From contig BMUX01000008.1 in the NCBI GenBank assembly GCA_014650415.1, forward strand, positions 64,784 to 128,783: a stretch of DNA of 64,000 nt. Direction: 5' to 3'. Below the pieces are notes generated by a model. That model saw nothing but the letters and a program-made list of their open reading frames with translations, made no database searches and was not told the origin of the DNA. Origin of the DNA: Streptomyces spiroverticillatus. GTDB lineage: Bacteria > Actinomycetota > Actinomycetes > Streptomycetales > Streptomycetaceae. This document shows, piece after piece, positions 42,813-51,381 of this stretch; position 1 is the stretch's first letter; each line of letters starts with the position of its first letter. Made by a program: the position numbers and the translations under genes.

Positions 42813-42826
42813 TGCAACAAGTTGCA
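42813..42826 (+). promoter_or_regulatory. Palindromic operator upstream of acyl-CoA dehydrogenase gene
   Basis: TGCAACAAGTTGCA is a perfect 6-bp inverted repeat around AA, nested in an outer CTTG...CAAG. It lies about 80 nt upstream of the acyl-CoA dehydrogenase start in the divergent gap, where the local sequence becomes AT-richer. Form and position fit a TetR- or LacI-type repressor site. Confidence 0.55.
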
Positions 42827-42905
42827 TAGCAAGATCGACCTGCCCGCGACGTACTCACCGGTAACAGCGAACCCGCCCGGTCGCCCTCCCCGAAAGGCAC
42901 CCCTC

Positions 42906-44624
42906 ATGGCCGCCCCCCTCCTCTTCAACCCGCAGACCTACGACCCCCAGGGCTTCGACGCCGAGACGAGCAGGCTGCTGCGCGCCACCGTCGACTGGTT
43001 CGAGGCACGCGGCAAGCGCCGGCTCATCGAGGACTACCGCACCCGCGCCTGGCTGGCCGACTTCCTCGCCTTCTCCGCGAAGGAGGGGCTCTTCGCGACC
43101 TTCCTCACCCCCGAGGCCGCCGCAGGCGACAACCCCGACAAGCGGTGGGACACCGCCCGCATCGCCGCCCTCAACGAGATCTTCGGCTTCTACGGCCTCG
43201 ACTACTGGTATGCCTGGCAGGTGACGGTCCTCGGCCTCGGCCCCGTCTGGCAGAGCGACAACGCCGACGCCCGCGCCCGCGCCGCCCAGCTCCTCGACCA
43301 GGGCGAGGTCTTCGCCTTCGGCCTCTCCGAGAAGTCCCACGGCGCCGACATCTACAACACGGACATGCTGCTCACCCCCGAAGGCGACGGCTTCCGCGCG
43401 ACCGGCTCCAAGTACTACATCGGCAACGGCAACGCCGCCGGACTCGTCTCCGTCTTCGGCCGCCGTACCGACGTCGAGGGCCCCGACGGCTACGTCTTCT
43501 TCGCCGCCGACAGCCGCCACGAGGCGTACCACCTGGTCAAGAACGTCGTCGACTCCTCCAAGTACGTCAGCGAATTCCGCCTGGAGGACTACCCGGTCAC
43601 CGCCGCCGACGTCCTGCACACCGGCCGCGCCGCCTTCGACGCCGCGCTGAACACCGTCAACGTCGGCAAGTTCAACCTCTGCACCGCCTCCATCGGCATC
43701 TGCGAGCACGCGATGTACGAGGCCGTCACCCACGCCAGCAACCGCATCCTGTACGGCCGCCCCGTCACCGCGTTCCCGCACGTGCGACGCGAGCTGACCG
43801 ACGCGTACGTGCGCCTGGTCGGCATGAAGCTCTTCAGTGACCGCGCCGTCGACTACTTCCGCACCGCCGGGCCCGACGACCGCCGCTACCTCCTCTTCAA
43901 CCCGATGACGAAGATGAAGGTGACCACCGAGGGCGAGAAGGTCATCGACCTCATGTGGGACGTCATCGCCGCCAAGGGCTTCGAGAAGGACAACTACTTC
44001 GCCCAGGCGGCGATCGAGATCCGCGGCCTGCCCAAGCTGGAGGGCACGGTCCACGTCAACCTCGCCCTGATCCTGAAGTTCATGAAGAACCACCTCCTGG
44101 ACCCGGCCCCCTACGAGCCCGTCCCGACCCGCCGCGACGCGGCCGACGACGACTTCCTCTTCCGCCAGGGCCCGGCCCGGGGCCTCGGCTCGGTCCGCTT
44201 CCACGACTGGCGCCCGGCTTTCGACGCGTACGCGACCCTCCCCAACGTCGCCCGTCTGCGCGAACAGGCCGACGCACTCTGCGAGTTCGTGAAGACCGCC
44301 GCCCCCGACGAGGCCCAGAGCCGCGACCTGGACCTCCTCCTCTCGGTCGGCCAGCTCTTCGCGCTCGTCGTCCACGCCCAGCTCATCCTGGAGCAGGCGA
44401 AGCTCACGGACCTCGACGCGGACGTCCTCGACGAGCTCTTCGCCGTCCTCGTGCGGGACTTCTCCGCGCACGCCGTGGAGCTGTACGGAAAGGACTCCGC
44501 CACCGAGGCCCAGCAGAACTGGGCGCTCGGGGCCGTCCGCCGCCCCGCCGTGGACGAGGACCGCTCGAACCGCGTCTGGCAGCAGGTCGAGGCGCTGTCC
44601 GGCACGTACGAGATGGCTCCCTGA
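42906..44624 (+). CDS. Acyl-CoA dehydrogenase family protein
   Basis: A 572-residue flavoprotein with the acyl-CoA dehydrogenase fold: EIFGFYGLDYWYAWQVTVLG, the substrate/FAD motif FAFGLSEKSHGADIYNTDML, GSKYYIGNGNAAGLVSVFGR, and ASNRILYGRPVTAFPHVRR. C-terminal helices extend beyond the usual 380 residues by a further ~150, as in long-chain or glutaryl-type actinobacterial members. It catalyses alpha,beta-dehydrogenation of an acyl-CoA in fatty acid or amino acid catabolism. ATG 42906 follows GAAAGG. The palindrome 80 nt upstream suggests acyl-CoA- or fatty-acid-responsive repression. Confidence 0.88.
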   Translation: MAAPLLFNPQTYDPQGFDAETSRLLRATVDWFEARGKRRLIEDYRTRAWLADFLAFSAKEGLFATFLTPEAAAGDNPDKRWDTARIAALNEIFGFYGLDYWYAWQVTVLGLGPVWQSDNADARARAAQLLDQGEVFAFGLSEKSHGADIYNTDMLLTPEGDGFRATGSKYYIGNGNAAGLVSVFGRRTDVEGPDGYVFFAADSRHEAYHLVKNVVDSSKYVSEFRLEDYPVTAADVLHTGRAAFDAALNTVNVGKFNLCTASIGICEHAMYEAVTHASNRILYGRPVTAFPHVRRELTDAYVRLVGMKLFSDRAVDYFRTAGPDDRRYLLFNPMTKMKVTTEGEKVIDLMWDVIAAKGFEKDNYFAQAAIEIRGLPKLEGTVHVNLALILKFMKNHLLDPAPYEPVPTRRDAADDDFLFRQGPARGLGSVRFHDWRPAFDAYATLPNVARLREQADALCEFVKTAAPDEAQSRDLDLLLSVGQLFALVVHAQLILEQAKLTDLDADVLDELFAVLVRDFSAHAVELYGKDSATEAQQNWALGAVRRPAVDEDRSNRVWQQVEALSGTYEMAP

Positions 44625-44641
44625 GCCCTCGCCCCACAGCC

Positions 44642-44682
44642 TGCGGGGAAGGCACCGGCACCGGCCGTGTACCTTCCCCGCA
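44642..44682 (+). promoter_or_regulatory. Hairpin ending on a leaderless start codon
   Basis: TGCGGGGAAGG (44642-44652) pairs perfectly with CCTTCCCCGCA (44672-44682), whose last base is the A of the downstream ATG. TACCTT (44670-44675) lies exactly at -12 to -7 relative to that A, fitting a -10 box for a leaderless mRNA. The hairpin may terminate the acyl-CoA dehydrogenase transcript and mask the start in read-through RNA. Confidence 0.5.
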
Positions 44683-45320
44683 TGGCAACGATCCACGAGA
44701 CCACAGTGATCCCCACCAAGCTCGAACTCCTCACCCGGTGGCTGCCCACCCGCCCCTGGTACCAGGGCACTTCGGGAACCCCGGAACTGGCCAAGGCGGG
44801 CGGCTTCCGGCTGGACGACCCCGAGGGCGAGGTGGGCCTGGAGTTCATGGTGGTGACGGACACCTCCGGGGCGAGCCCGGTCGCGTACCACGTTCCCGTC
44901 ACCTATCGCGGCGCGCCGCTCGAAGGGGCCGCCGAACAGGCCCTCGTCGGCACGACGGAACACGGGGTGCTGGGCAAGCGCTGGGTGTACGACGGCGCCC
45001 ACGACCCGGTCCTCGTCGGCCAGTTGCTCGCCCTGCTCCACCAGCGCGCGGTGCCGCAGGCACAGAGCCTGACCGACACGCCGGATCTGTCCGTCACGGT
45101 GCACTCGGCCCTCTCGGGGGAGCTGGTACCGGCCGACGCGGCGGTCGTACGGGACGGGAAGGACGCCACGGACATCGCGGTGCGGGACACGGCGACGCTC
45201 ACGGTGACGCGCGTGCTGCGGCCCGCTCCCGAGGGGTTCGACCGTGCGCACGTGACCGCCACCTGGCAGACCCCGGACGGCACCGAGCGCCGGGGAGTCT
45301 TCGCCGAACTGGCTCTCTGA
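44682..45320 (+). CDS. Maltokinase N-terminal-cap-like protein
   Basis: A 212-residue stand-alone version of the N-terminal cap domain of actinobacterial maltokinases: TTVIPTKLELLTRWLPTRPW, LAKAGGFRLDDPEGEVGLEF, YHVPVTYRGAPLEGA and EHGVLGKRWVYDGAHDPVLV. No kinase lobe is present, so it is not a maltokinase itself. Function unknown; such proteins are widespread in Streptomyces. No ribosome site precedes ATG 44682; a -10-like TACCTT at -12 to -7 supports a leaderless start. GTG 44667 is an alternative. Confidence 0.8.
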   Translation: MATIHETTVIPTKLELLTRWLPTRPWYQGTSGTPELAKAGGFRLDDPEGEVGLEFMVVTDTSGASPVAYHVPVTYRGAPLEGAAEQALVGTTEHGVLGKRWVYDGAHDPVLVGQLLALLHQRAVPQAQSLTDTPDLSVTVHSALSGELVPADAAVVRDGKDATDIAVRDTATLTVTRVLRPAPEGFDRAHVTATWQTPDGTERRGVFAELAL

Positions 45321-45418
45321 CGGCCTGACAGCCGGACGTCGACGGGAACACCTCGACCCGAGTCCCCACCTGCCGGGGCTGCTCACATCGGCCTCGGCTG
45401 CTGTCCTGAACCGGTGGG

Positions 45419-45444
45419 GGAGGCCACCCGTGCGGGTGGCCTCC
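45419..45444. terminator. Perfect hairpin between convergent genes
   Basis: GGAGGCCACCC (45419-45429) and GGGTGGCCTCC (45434-45444) form an 11-bp perfect stem with a GTGC loop, between the cap-like gene and the convergent SRPBCC gene. Confidence 0.7.
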
Positions 45445-45458
45445 GGCCCGCGAGAGCG

Positions 45459-46085
45459 TCAGCACCTTCCGGACTCCGCCGCCGACTTGAGGTCGCGGAG
45501 CCACTTCTCCAGGCCCTCGCGGAGGATCGCCCGCGCGGCGTCCTCGTTCGCGTCCACCACCGCGCCGGTGTGCGTCTCCTCGGTGGTCACCCGGACCCCG
45601 CCCCTGACCTTGGTGAACTTCCACACGTGCACGCCGTCGATGCGCAGGCCCGTGCCGAGGGCGGGTCCGGTCCAACGGATGCAGGAGCCCTGCTTGAGCT
45701 GTTCGACGGTCGACGTGATCTCCAGGCTGGTGGCGGGCGTCTGCGGGTTGGGCGGGATCGGGGTCGTCCAGCGGAACGCCGAGCCGGCGCGGAACGGGCC
45801 GTGGTCCAGGCGCTTCACGTCCGTGATGCCGGGCTGCCAGGAGGGCCAGCGCGCCACGTCCGTCTGGAGTTTCCAGATGCGGTGCAGGGGAGCGTGGACG
45901 ACGGTCTCGGTGCGGTACCGGACGCGGGCGTCGGGGTCGACGCCCTGGCCCTGGCAGGTGAGGGAGGCGGGGGAGTGGGAGGACGCGGCCCCGGCGGGTG
46001 CGGCTGCGGCTGTGGAGCCGAGGAGCCCGGTGGCGACGAGCGGGACGGTGAGCAGTGCGGCACGGGTGCGGCGGATCGCGGACAT
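45459..46085 (-). CDS. Exported SRPBCC-fold protein
   Basis: A 208-residue protein with a signal peptide (1-33, TVPLVATGLLGSTAAAAPAGA) followed by a SRPBCC/polyketide-cyclase-like helix-grip domain: VRYRTETVVHAPLHRIWKLQ, DVARWPSWQPGITDVKRLDH, and the C-terminal long helix AARAILREGLEKWLRDLKSA. Such domains bind hydrophobic ligands in a central cavity; export is uncommon for the family. ATG 46085 follows GAGAAGGGGA. It is divergent from a TetR gene with several dyads between, so the TetR protein is the probable repressor. Confidence 0.85.
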   Translation of the reverse strand: MSAIRRTRAALLTVPLVATGLLGSTAAAAPAGAASSHSPASLTCQGQGVDPDARVRYRTETVVHAPLHRIWKLQTDVARWPSWQPGITDVKRLDHGPFRAGSAFRWTTPIPPNPQTPATSLEITSTVEQLKQGSCIRWTGPALGTGLRIDGVHVWKFTKVRGGVRVTTEETHTGAVVDANEDAARAILREGLEKWLRDLKSAAESGRC

Positions 46086-46139
46086 GGTGGTCCCCTTCTC
46101 GGAACGGTCTCGGTTCGGCTGGAGCTATAAGTCGGTGTG

Positions 46140-46204
46140 TTCGTTAGAAGTTATAACTGGACGGCTTGTGAGGGGTCAACAGTTCAGTGATAGGTTCTAA
46201 CGAA
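46140..46204. promoter_or_regulatory. Divergent TetR/SRPBCC operator region
   Basis: TTCGTTAGAA (46140-46149) and its exact complement TTCTAACGAA (46195-46204) form a 10-bp inverted repeat with 45 nt between. The palindrome GTTATAAC (46150-46157) abuts the first arm. The region is markedly AT-rich for this genome and carries the promoters for both genes. Confidence 0.6.
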
Positions 46205-46238
46205 AATTGCGGCGAAGGTGGAAAGAAGGCGGCAGGCC

Positions 46239-46925
46239 GTGGCGAAGAGCAGTGCGAAGACGGACGCGGAAACGGGCCCGCAGGCCGATGCCGGGACCCC
46301 GCGCGAGCGCTACCGCGCCCAAGTGCGCGCGGAGATCAAGCAGCACGCCTGGCAGCAGATCGCCACGGCCGGAGCCTCGGCGCTCTCCCTCAACGCCATC
46401 GCCAAGCAGATGGGCATGAGCGGACCCGCCCTCTACCGCTACTTCGCCAGCCGCGACGACCTGATCACCGAACTGATCAGGGAGGCCTACCGAAGCCTCG
46501 CCGACACCCTCCACGCCACCGCCGCCACGGGCGCCGACCTCACCGTCCTCGCGCACACCCTGCGCGACTGGGCACGGGAGGACCCCCACCGTTACCTGCT
46601 CATCTACGGCACCCCGGTCCCCGGCTACCACGCCCCCCAGGACGTCACCGGCATCTCCGACGAGATCATGAAGACGCTCCTGGACGCGTGCGCCGCTTCC
46701 CTCGCCGCACGCAAGACCCCTCCCCCCGCCCCCGCGTTCCTGGCCGAGCACCGGGAGTGGGCCGCCGGGCATCCCGCCCCGCCCGCGGCCCTGCACCTGG
46801 CGCTGACCTTCTGGACCCGTATGCACGGCGTCCTGTCGCTGGAGCTGGCCGGCCACTTCGCGGGCATGGGCTTCGACTCCGCCCTCCTGTTCGCGGCCGA
46901 ACTGGACGCCCTCGCCCCGCGCTGA
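46239..46925 (+). CDS. TetR-family regulator
   Basis: A 228-residue TetR repressor: helix-turn-helix (about 35-75) with ATAGASALSLNAIAKQMGMS and GPALYRYFASRDDLITELIR, and a TetR_C-type ligand domain with DPHRYLLIYGTPVPGY and a WTRMHGVLSLEL motif. GTG 46239 is preferred for its AAGGCGG site; GTG 46218 is the other option. Divergent from the exported SRPBCC gene, with dyads between, so it likely represses that gene and itself. Confidence 0.85.
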   Translation: MAKSSAKTDAETGPQADAGTPRERYRAQVRAEIKQHAWQQIATAGASALSLNAIAKQMGMSGPALYRYFASRDDLITELIREAYRSLADTLHATAATGADLTVLAHTLRDWAREDPHRYLLIYGTPVPGYHAPQDVTGISDEIMKTLLDACAASLAARKTPPPAPAFLAEHREWAAGHPAPPAALHLALTFWTRMHGVLSLELAGHFAGMGFDSALLFAAELDALAPR

Positions 46926-46940
46926 CGCCCCGGGCCCGGA

Positions 46941-48239
46941 TCAGGTCCCGGCGCCCGCCCTGCGGTGCCGGAGGTTGACCACCGACGCCTTCGCCAGGGC
47001 CGCCGGGCTCAGGAACCGGGCCGGACCGATCAGCCGCGACGCGAACTGGTGCATGTGCTGGGCCACTTCCGTGTCACGCGCGGCCGCCGAGAACATCAGC
47101 CGCTCCACGGGGTTGAACGGCCGCGGCACGGCGAAGTCCGCCGCTATGAACTGGTGGCCGCGCAGCCGCCTCCCGTGGTGACGGGCGTACACCGCCAACG
47201 CCTTGTCCGTCCGCTCCGTCCTGTCAGCGTATGTCCGCCCTGCGACCGCCGGAGCCACCGCCCGCGCCAGCCACTGCGCGGACTGGAGCGCCCACCCGCA
47301 CCCCACTCCCCACAGCGGGTCGCAGGTCAGCGCCGCGTCCCCGACGAGCGCGAGCCCCGGAGCGGTCGGCCTGCGGCTGTGCAGCGGGTAGTCGACCGTG
47401 CCGGTGATCTTCGTGACGCGCTCGGCCGCGTCGACGTCCGGCGCCCCGGGCAGCGCGCGGACGAAGTCGAGGAAACTGCCCTCCAGGTCCTCCCGGAAGG
47501 CCGGCAGGCGCTTCTTGTCCGGGAGCACGGCCAGCACCGTCACCCCGTCGTCGTTGGGGAACGCGTACGCCATGTCCGGTTCCAGGAACCAGGTGTGGCT
47601 GATCCCGTCCCGCAGCGGCAGATTCCGGTAGTGCGCCAGATACCCGAACCTGCCGTTCTTGTGCTCCCGCACCGGCACCCCGGCGTACTTCGCCACCACC
47701 GAGTCCTTGCCGTCGGCGCCCACCACCAGCCGGGCCCGGAATTCCCGCTCCCCGTCCGCCGACGCCGCCCGCACCCCCACGACCCGCGCATCGGCGCCCT
47801 CGCGCAGCAGCCCCGTCACCCGGTGTCCCAGCAGCAGGTCCACCCCGGGCGTCTCCGCGGCCAGCGACCTGATCAGCGGGTCCAGCGTGCTGCGCCGGAC
47901 GTTGTAACCGATCGGCAGATCGGCGTCCGAGGCCGCGCCCCACGGCTCGATCCACCCCCAACGGGTGTGCCAGCGGCCCTTGTTGGGAACCGCACCGGCC
48001 TCCTCCAGGGCGGTGACGAGCCCCAGCTCGCTCAGCACCGGATGGGCGCAGGCCGTCAGGGAGTGCGTGCACAGGGCCTTGTGCGCATTCGGGTCCGACC
48101 GGCGCTCCAGCAGCGCGACGCGCACACCGCGCCGAGCGAGCAGTATCGCCGCGGCGCAACCGGCAAGGCTGGCCCCGCTGATGACGACGTCGTGGTCGCG
48201 TGCGGCCTTGCCGGGTGGCACGCTGTCGGGCCTGTTCAT
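46941..48239 (-). CDS. FAD-dependent monooxygenase/oxidoreductase (group A-like)
   Basis: A 432-residue FAD protein: N-terminal Rossmann motif VVISGASLAGCAAAILLARR then VALLER; the FAD/NADPH motif VVGADGKDSVVAKYAGVPV; and the FAD ribityl motif ALVGDAALTCDPLWGVGCGW. This is the para-hydroxybenzoate-hydroxylase-like fold shared with geranylgeranyl reductases and halogenases. No halogenase WxWxIP motif seen. ATG 48239 follows GAGGGAGA. Substrate unknown. It ends 16 bp from the convergent TetR gene. Confidence 0.85.
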   Translation of the reverse strand: MNRPDSVPPGKAARDHDVVISGASLAGCAAAILLARRGVRVALLERRSDPNAHKALCTHSLTACAHPVLSELGLVTALEEAGAVPNKGRWHTRWGWIEPWGAASDADLPIGYNVRRSTLDPLIRSLAAETPGVDLLLGHRVTGLLREGADARVVGVRAASADGEREFRARLVVGADGKDSVVAKYAGVPVREHKNGRFGYLAHYRNLPLRDGISHTWFLEPDMAYAFPNDDGVTVLAVLPDKKRLPAFREDLEGSFLDFVRALPGAPDVDAAERVTKITGTVDYPLHSRRPTAPGLALVGDAALTCDPLWGVGCGWALQSAQWLARAVAPAVAGRTYADRTERTDKALAVYARHHGRRLRGHQFIAADFAVPRPFNPVERLMFSAAARDTEVAQHMHQFASRLIGPARFLSPAALAKASVVNLRHRRAGAGT

Positions 48240-48417
48240 GGGCGGTCTTCTCCCTCGGGGCACGGGCCGTACTGGTGAGTAGTACGGTACCTCCCGCCCC
48301 ATCCCCACCAACTCCCCTGTCTACACCGGCAAGTTGATGCATACCCCCTCCCCGTGGTGTGCGCGCGGTCCTACCGTGGAGCGCATCGGCCCGCGCTCTT
48401 CGGCCAGGAGGAACCCC

Positions 48418-49263
48418 ATGACCGTGCACGGTGAACCCATGCCAGGCCCCTTCGACGAGGTCAAGATCCCCGGTGACGCGCTGGACGCCCTCACCGAAGC
48501 CCGCTCCCGCGCCTTCGACGAGGACATGCGGCAGCGCGAGGAACGCGCCCGGCGCAACGCGGCCCTCATCGAGGCGGCGGCGGCCGTGCAGTCCGGCACG
48601 ATCGACCGGGAGGCCCTCGCCGCCTGGGAGGAGCAGGTGCGCACGCGTCTGGCGCAGACCCCGACGTACGTCCGGCCGCCCGAGGCGACGGCGGACGCCG
48701 CGATCGCCGACCTCCAGCTCTTCCGCCGCCCGTGGCCCTGGCCCCGGTCCAGGGCCTCCGACGGCAGCCAGCAGGCGACGGTGGACCTCGGCAGCGGCGA
48801 GGCGCACGTCGGCCTCGGCCTCTACAACAGGACCGGAGCCGCGGGCGGCACGGCCGAGATGGGCGGCCCGTTCCGCCTGCCGTCCTTCAGCGACTTCGAG
48901 TTCCGCACCACGGTCGACTACCGGTACGACTGGTTCTTCTCCACCGCGATCGGCAGCGCCGACAGCCAGGGCTGGATCTCGGTCATCGTGGACGAACTCC
49001 TCGACGCCCCCGGCTCGCAGTGGCACCCCGTGGTCAACCGCAGGGTGCAGCTGTGGTCGGACTCCACCGGCAGCGCGGGCTCCGACGGGGCCACCGAACG
49101 CGGCAACAGGCTCACCGTCAACGAACGCTTCCGCGGCCGCCCGGACGCCAACTACGTGTGGTGGGTCGGCGCCAACGAGACCATCCAGACCCAGTTCCAG
49201 GCCACCTCCCAGGCCAACCTCTACGTCGAACTCCTCTACCTCGTCGCGCTGGCCCGCGTCTGA
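48418..49263 (+). CDS. Hypothetical protein, coiled N-terminus and strand-rich C-terminus
   Basis: A 281-residue protein with no recognised family. Residues ~25-95 are highly charged and helical (ALTEARSRAFDEDMRQREER), likely a coiled coil. From about 115 on it is aromatic- and strand-rich (FRTTVDYRYDWFFSTAIGSA, HPVVNRRVQLW, NYVWWVGANETIQTQFQATS). No signal peptide or membrane helix. ATG 48418 follows AGGAGGAA. Divergent from the FAD oxidoreductase with 178 bp between. It could be a structural or secreted-by-other-route protein; no function is proposed. Confidence 0.7.
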   Translation: MTVHGEPMPGPFDEVKIPGDALDALTEARSRAFDEDMRQREERARRNAALIEAAAAVQSGTIDREALAAWEEQVRTRLAQTPTYVRPPEATADAAIADLQLFRRPWPWPRSRASDGSQQATVDLGSGEAHVGLGLYNRTGAAGGTAEMGGPFRLPSFSDFEFRTTVDYRYDWFFSTAIGSADSQGWISVIVDELLDAPGSQWHPVVNRRVQLWSDSTGSAGSDGATERGNRLTVNERFRGRPDANYVWWVGANETIQTQFQATSQANLYVELLYLVALARV

Positions 49264-49426
49264 GCCCAGAAGGCCACCTGGCGAGACGCCGGGACATTCT
49301 CCCGAGACAGAAGGACATTCATCCGCTCGCAGACGCTTCCTAAGGTCGAGGGCAGCGGCACCGACCGGGCACCCGCCCGCACCCGGCAGTCCGCGTATCC
49401 ATGCCTTCGACCAGCAGGAAGCCCCC

Positions 49427-50353
49427 ATGCGCGCAGTGATCCAGAAGTCCTTCGGCGGCCCCGAGGTCCTGGAGACCGTCGAGCTGGAACGCCCCGTTCC
49501 GCTCGACGGCGAGGTCCTCGTCCGCATCCACGCCACCGCCGTCAACCCCGTCGACCTGGTGGTCCGCTCCGGCAAGCACCCGATCCTCGGCGAACCCCCG
49601 TTCGGCGTCGGCTGGGACGTCTCGGGCGTCGTCGAGGAGGCCGGTCCCGGCAGCGGATACGCGCCCGGCGACGAGGTGTACGGCATGCCACACTTCCCCC
49701 GCGCCGCCACCGCGTACGCCGACCACGTCCTCGCCCCCGCCCGGCAACTGGCCCGCAAACCCGCCACCCTCGACCACGTGCACGCCGCCGCCCTGCCGCT
49801 CGCCGCCCTCACCGCCTGGCAGGGCCTGGTCGACGCGGCCGGTCTCACGCAGGGGCACCGGGTGCTCATCCACCGGTCGGCCGGGGGAGTGGGCCACCTC
49901 GCCGTCCAGCTCGCCAAGGCACGCGGCGCCCACGTCGTCGCCCTGGCGAGCGCACCCAAGCACGACTTCGTACGGAGCCTGGGCGCCGACGAGGTGATCG
50001 ACTACCGCACCACCGACTACACCGAGGCGGTCCGGGACGTCGACGCCGTCCTCGACTCCTCCTCCGAAGGCGTACGGTCCCTGAAGGTTCTCCGCCCCGG
50101 CGGCACCCTGGTCAGCATCATGGAGTACCGCGACCGCGAACTGGCCGCCCGCATCGAGGCCGCCGGACGCCGCTTCGCCGGCATCGCCGTCGAGCCCGAC
50201 CGCCCGGCGCTGGAGTCCATCGCCGCACTCGTCGACGCGGGCCGCATCCGCCCGTACGTCGCCGAGACCTTCCCCCTGGAGGAGGCCGCCACGGCGCACG
50301 AGCTGGTCGGCGGCGGCCGGGTGCAGGGCAAGGTCGTCCTCACGACGACGTGA
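49427..50353 (+). CDS. NADP-dependent quinone oxidoreductase (MDR superfamily)
   Basis: A 308-residue zinc-independent medium-chain reductase: MRAVIQKSFGGPEVLETVEL, HATAVNPVDLVVRSGKHP, GVGWDVSGVVEEAGPG, the coenzyme-binding RSAGGVGHLAVQLAKARGAH, and LGADEVIDYRTTDY. Catalyses NADPH reduction of quinones or enones. ATG 49427 follows AGGAA. The AraC gene 74 bp downstream on the same strand may regulate it or share its transcript. Confidence 0.9.
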   Translation: MRAVIQKSFGGPEVLETVELERPVPLDGEVLVRIHATAVNPVDLVVRSGKHPILGEPPFGVGWDVSGVVEEAGPGSGYAPGDEVYGMPHFPRAATAYADHVLAPARQLARKPATLDHVHAAALPLAALTAWQGLVDAAGLTQGHRVLIHRSAGGVGHLAVQLAKARGAHVVALASAPKHDFVRSLGADEVIDYRTTDYTEAVRDVDAVLDSSSEGVRSLKVLRPGGTLVSIMEYRDRELAARIEAAGRRFAGIAVEPDRPALESIAALVDAGRIRPYVAETFPLEEAATAHELVGGGRVQGKVVLTTT

Positions 50354-50427
50354 CCCTAGGGTTTGCGGGGGCCCGACGAAGGACCAGGGACCGGCCCACG
50401 ACCAGCGGATTCAAAGGGGAAAGCAGG

Positions 50428-51366
50428 ATGGACATCCTGACCGAGGCGCTCAGCTCCATGCGGACCGGACGGCCCACGTCCGTACGCACCGAGGGCCGCG
50501 CCCCCTGGGCCCTGCGCCTGTCCCCGGCCGCAGGGGCGGGATTCCACATCGTCCTGAGCGGCACCTGCTGGCTGATCCCGCTCGACGGCGCGCCCGTCGC
50601 CGAGCCGATCCCGCTCGGCCCCGGCGACGTGATCTTCCTCCGCGACGGTACCGGCTGCATCCTCGCCGACCACCCCTCGACGCCCGCCGAGGACGTGGAA
50701 CGCCCGGTGCGGCGGCAGGACTCGTGGCCGATCGGCACGGCCACCGTCGGCGGCGACGGCCCGCGCACCAGCCTGCTGTGCGGCCACTACCAACTGGACC
50801 GGACCCGCCCGCACCCCCTGATCGGCCGGCTCCCGGATCTCGTGCACCTGCCGGCCCGCCCCGGCCGCCACCGTGAACTCCGCGCGGCCGTCGAGCTGTT
50901 GGGGGCCGAGCTGGAGAATCCGCGGATCGGCTCCGCCGGCATCGTCCCCGCGCTCGTCGACTCGCTCCTGCTCTACATCCTGCGCGCCTGGCTCGACGAC
51001 CAGGCCTCGACGGCGACGCCGGGCTGGGCCGCCGCCTTCGAGGACCCGGCCGTCGCCCCGGCGCTGAACGCCATCCACGAGGACCCCGCCCACCCGTGGA
51101 CCGTCGAGGCCCTGGCCGGACGGGCGGGGCTGTCCCGGGCGGCCTTCGCCCGCCGGTTCGCCGCCCTGATCGGCGAACCCCCGATGGCGTACCTCACCCG
51201 CTGGCGCCTGACGACCGCCGCGAAGCTCCTCCGCGAGTCCGAGGCCCCGCTCGGCGCGGTCGCCGCCCGCACCGGCTACGGCTCGGAGTACGCGTTCGCG
51301 AAGGCCTTCAAGCGGGAGTACGGGCAGGCCCCGGGCGGATACCGCCGCGAGGCCCGCGCCGCCTGA
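50428..51366 (+). CDS. AraC-family regulator (cupin_6 type)
   Basis: A 312-residue regulator. The N-terminal cupin (1-190) has FHIVLSGTCWLIPLDGAPV and LGPGDVIFLRDGTGCILADH; the C-terminal double helix-turn-helix (about 215-305) has WTVEALAGRAGLSRAAFARR and YGSEYAFAKAFKREYGQAPG. This subtype commonly lies beside oxidoreductase genes; the quinone oxidoreductase just upstream is the probable target. ATG 50428 follows AAGGGGAAAG. Confidence 0.9.
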   Translation: MDILTEALSSMRTGRPTSVRTEGRAPWALRLSPAAGAGFHIVLSGTCWLIPLDGAPVAEPIPLGPGDVIFLRDGTGCILADHPSTPAEDVERPVRRQDSWPIGTATVGGDGPRTSLLCGHYQLDRTRPHPLIGRLPDLVHLPARPGRHRELRAAVELLGAELENPRIGSAGIVPALVDSLLLYILRAWLDDQASTATPGWAAAFEDPAVAPALNAIHEDPAHPWTVEALAGRAGLSRAAFARRFAALIGEPPMAYLTRWRLTTAAKLLRESEAPLGAVAARTGYGSEYAFAKAFKREYGQAPGGYRREARAA

Positions 51367-51381
51367 CGCGCCGCAAGGCGC

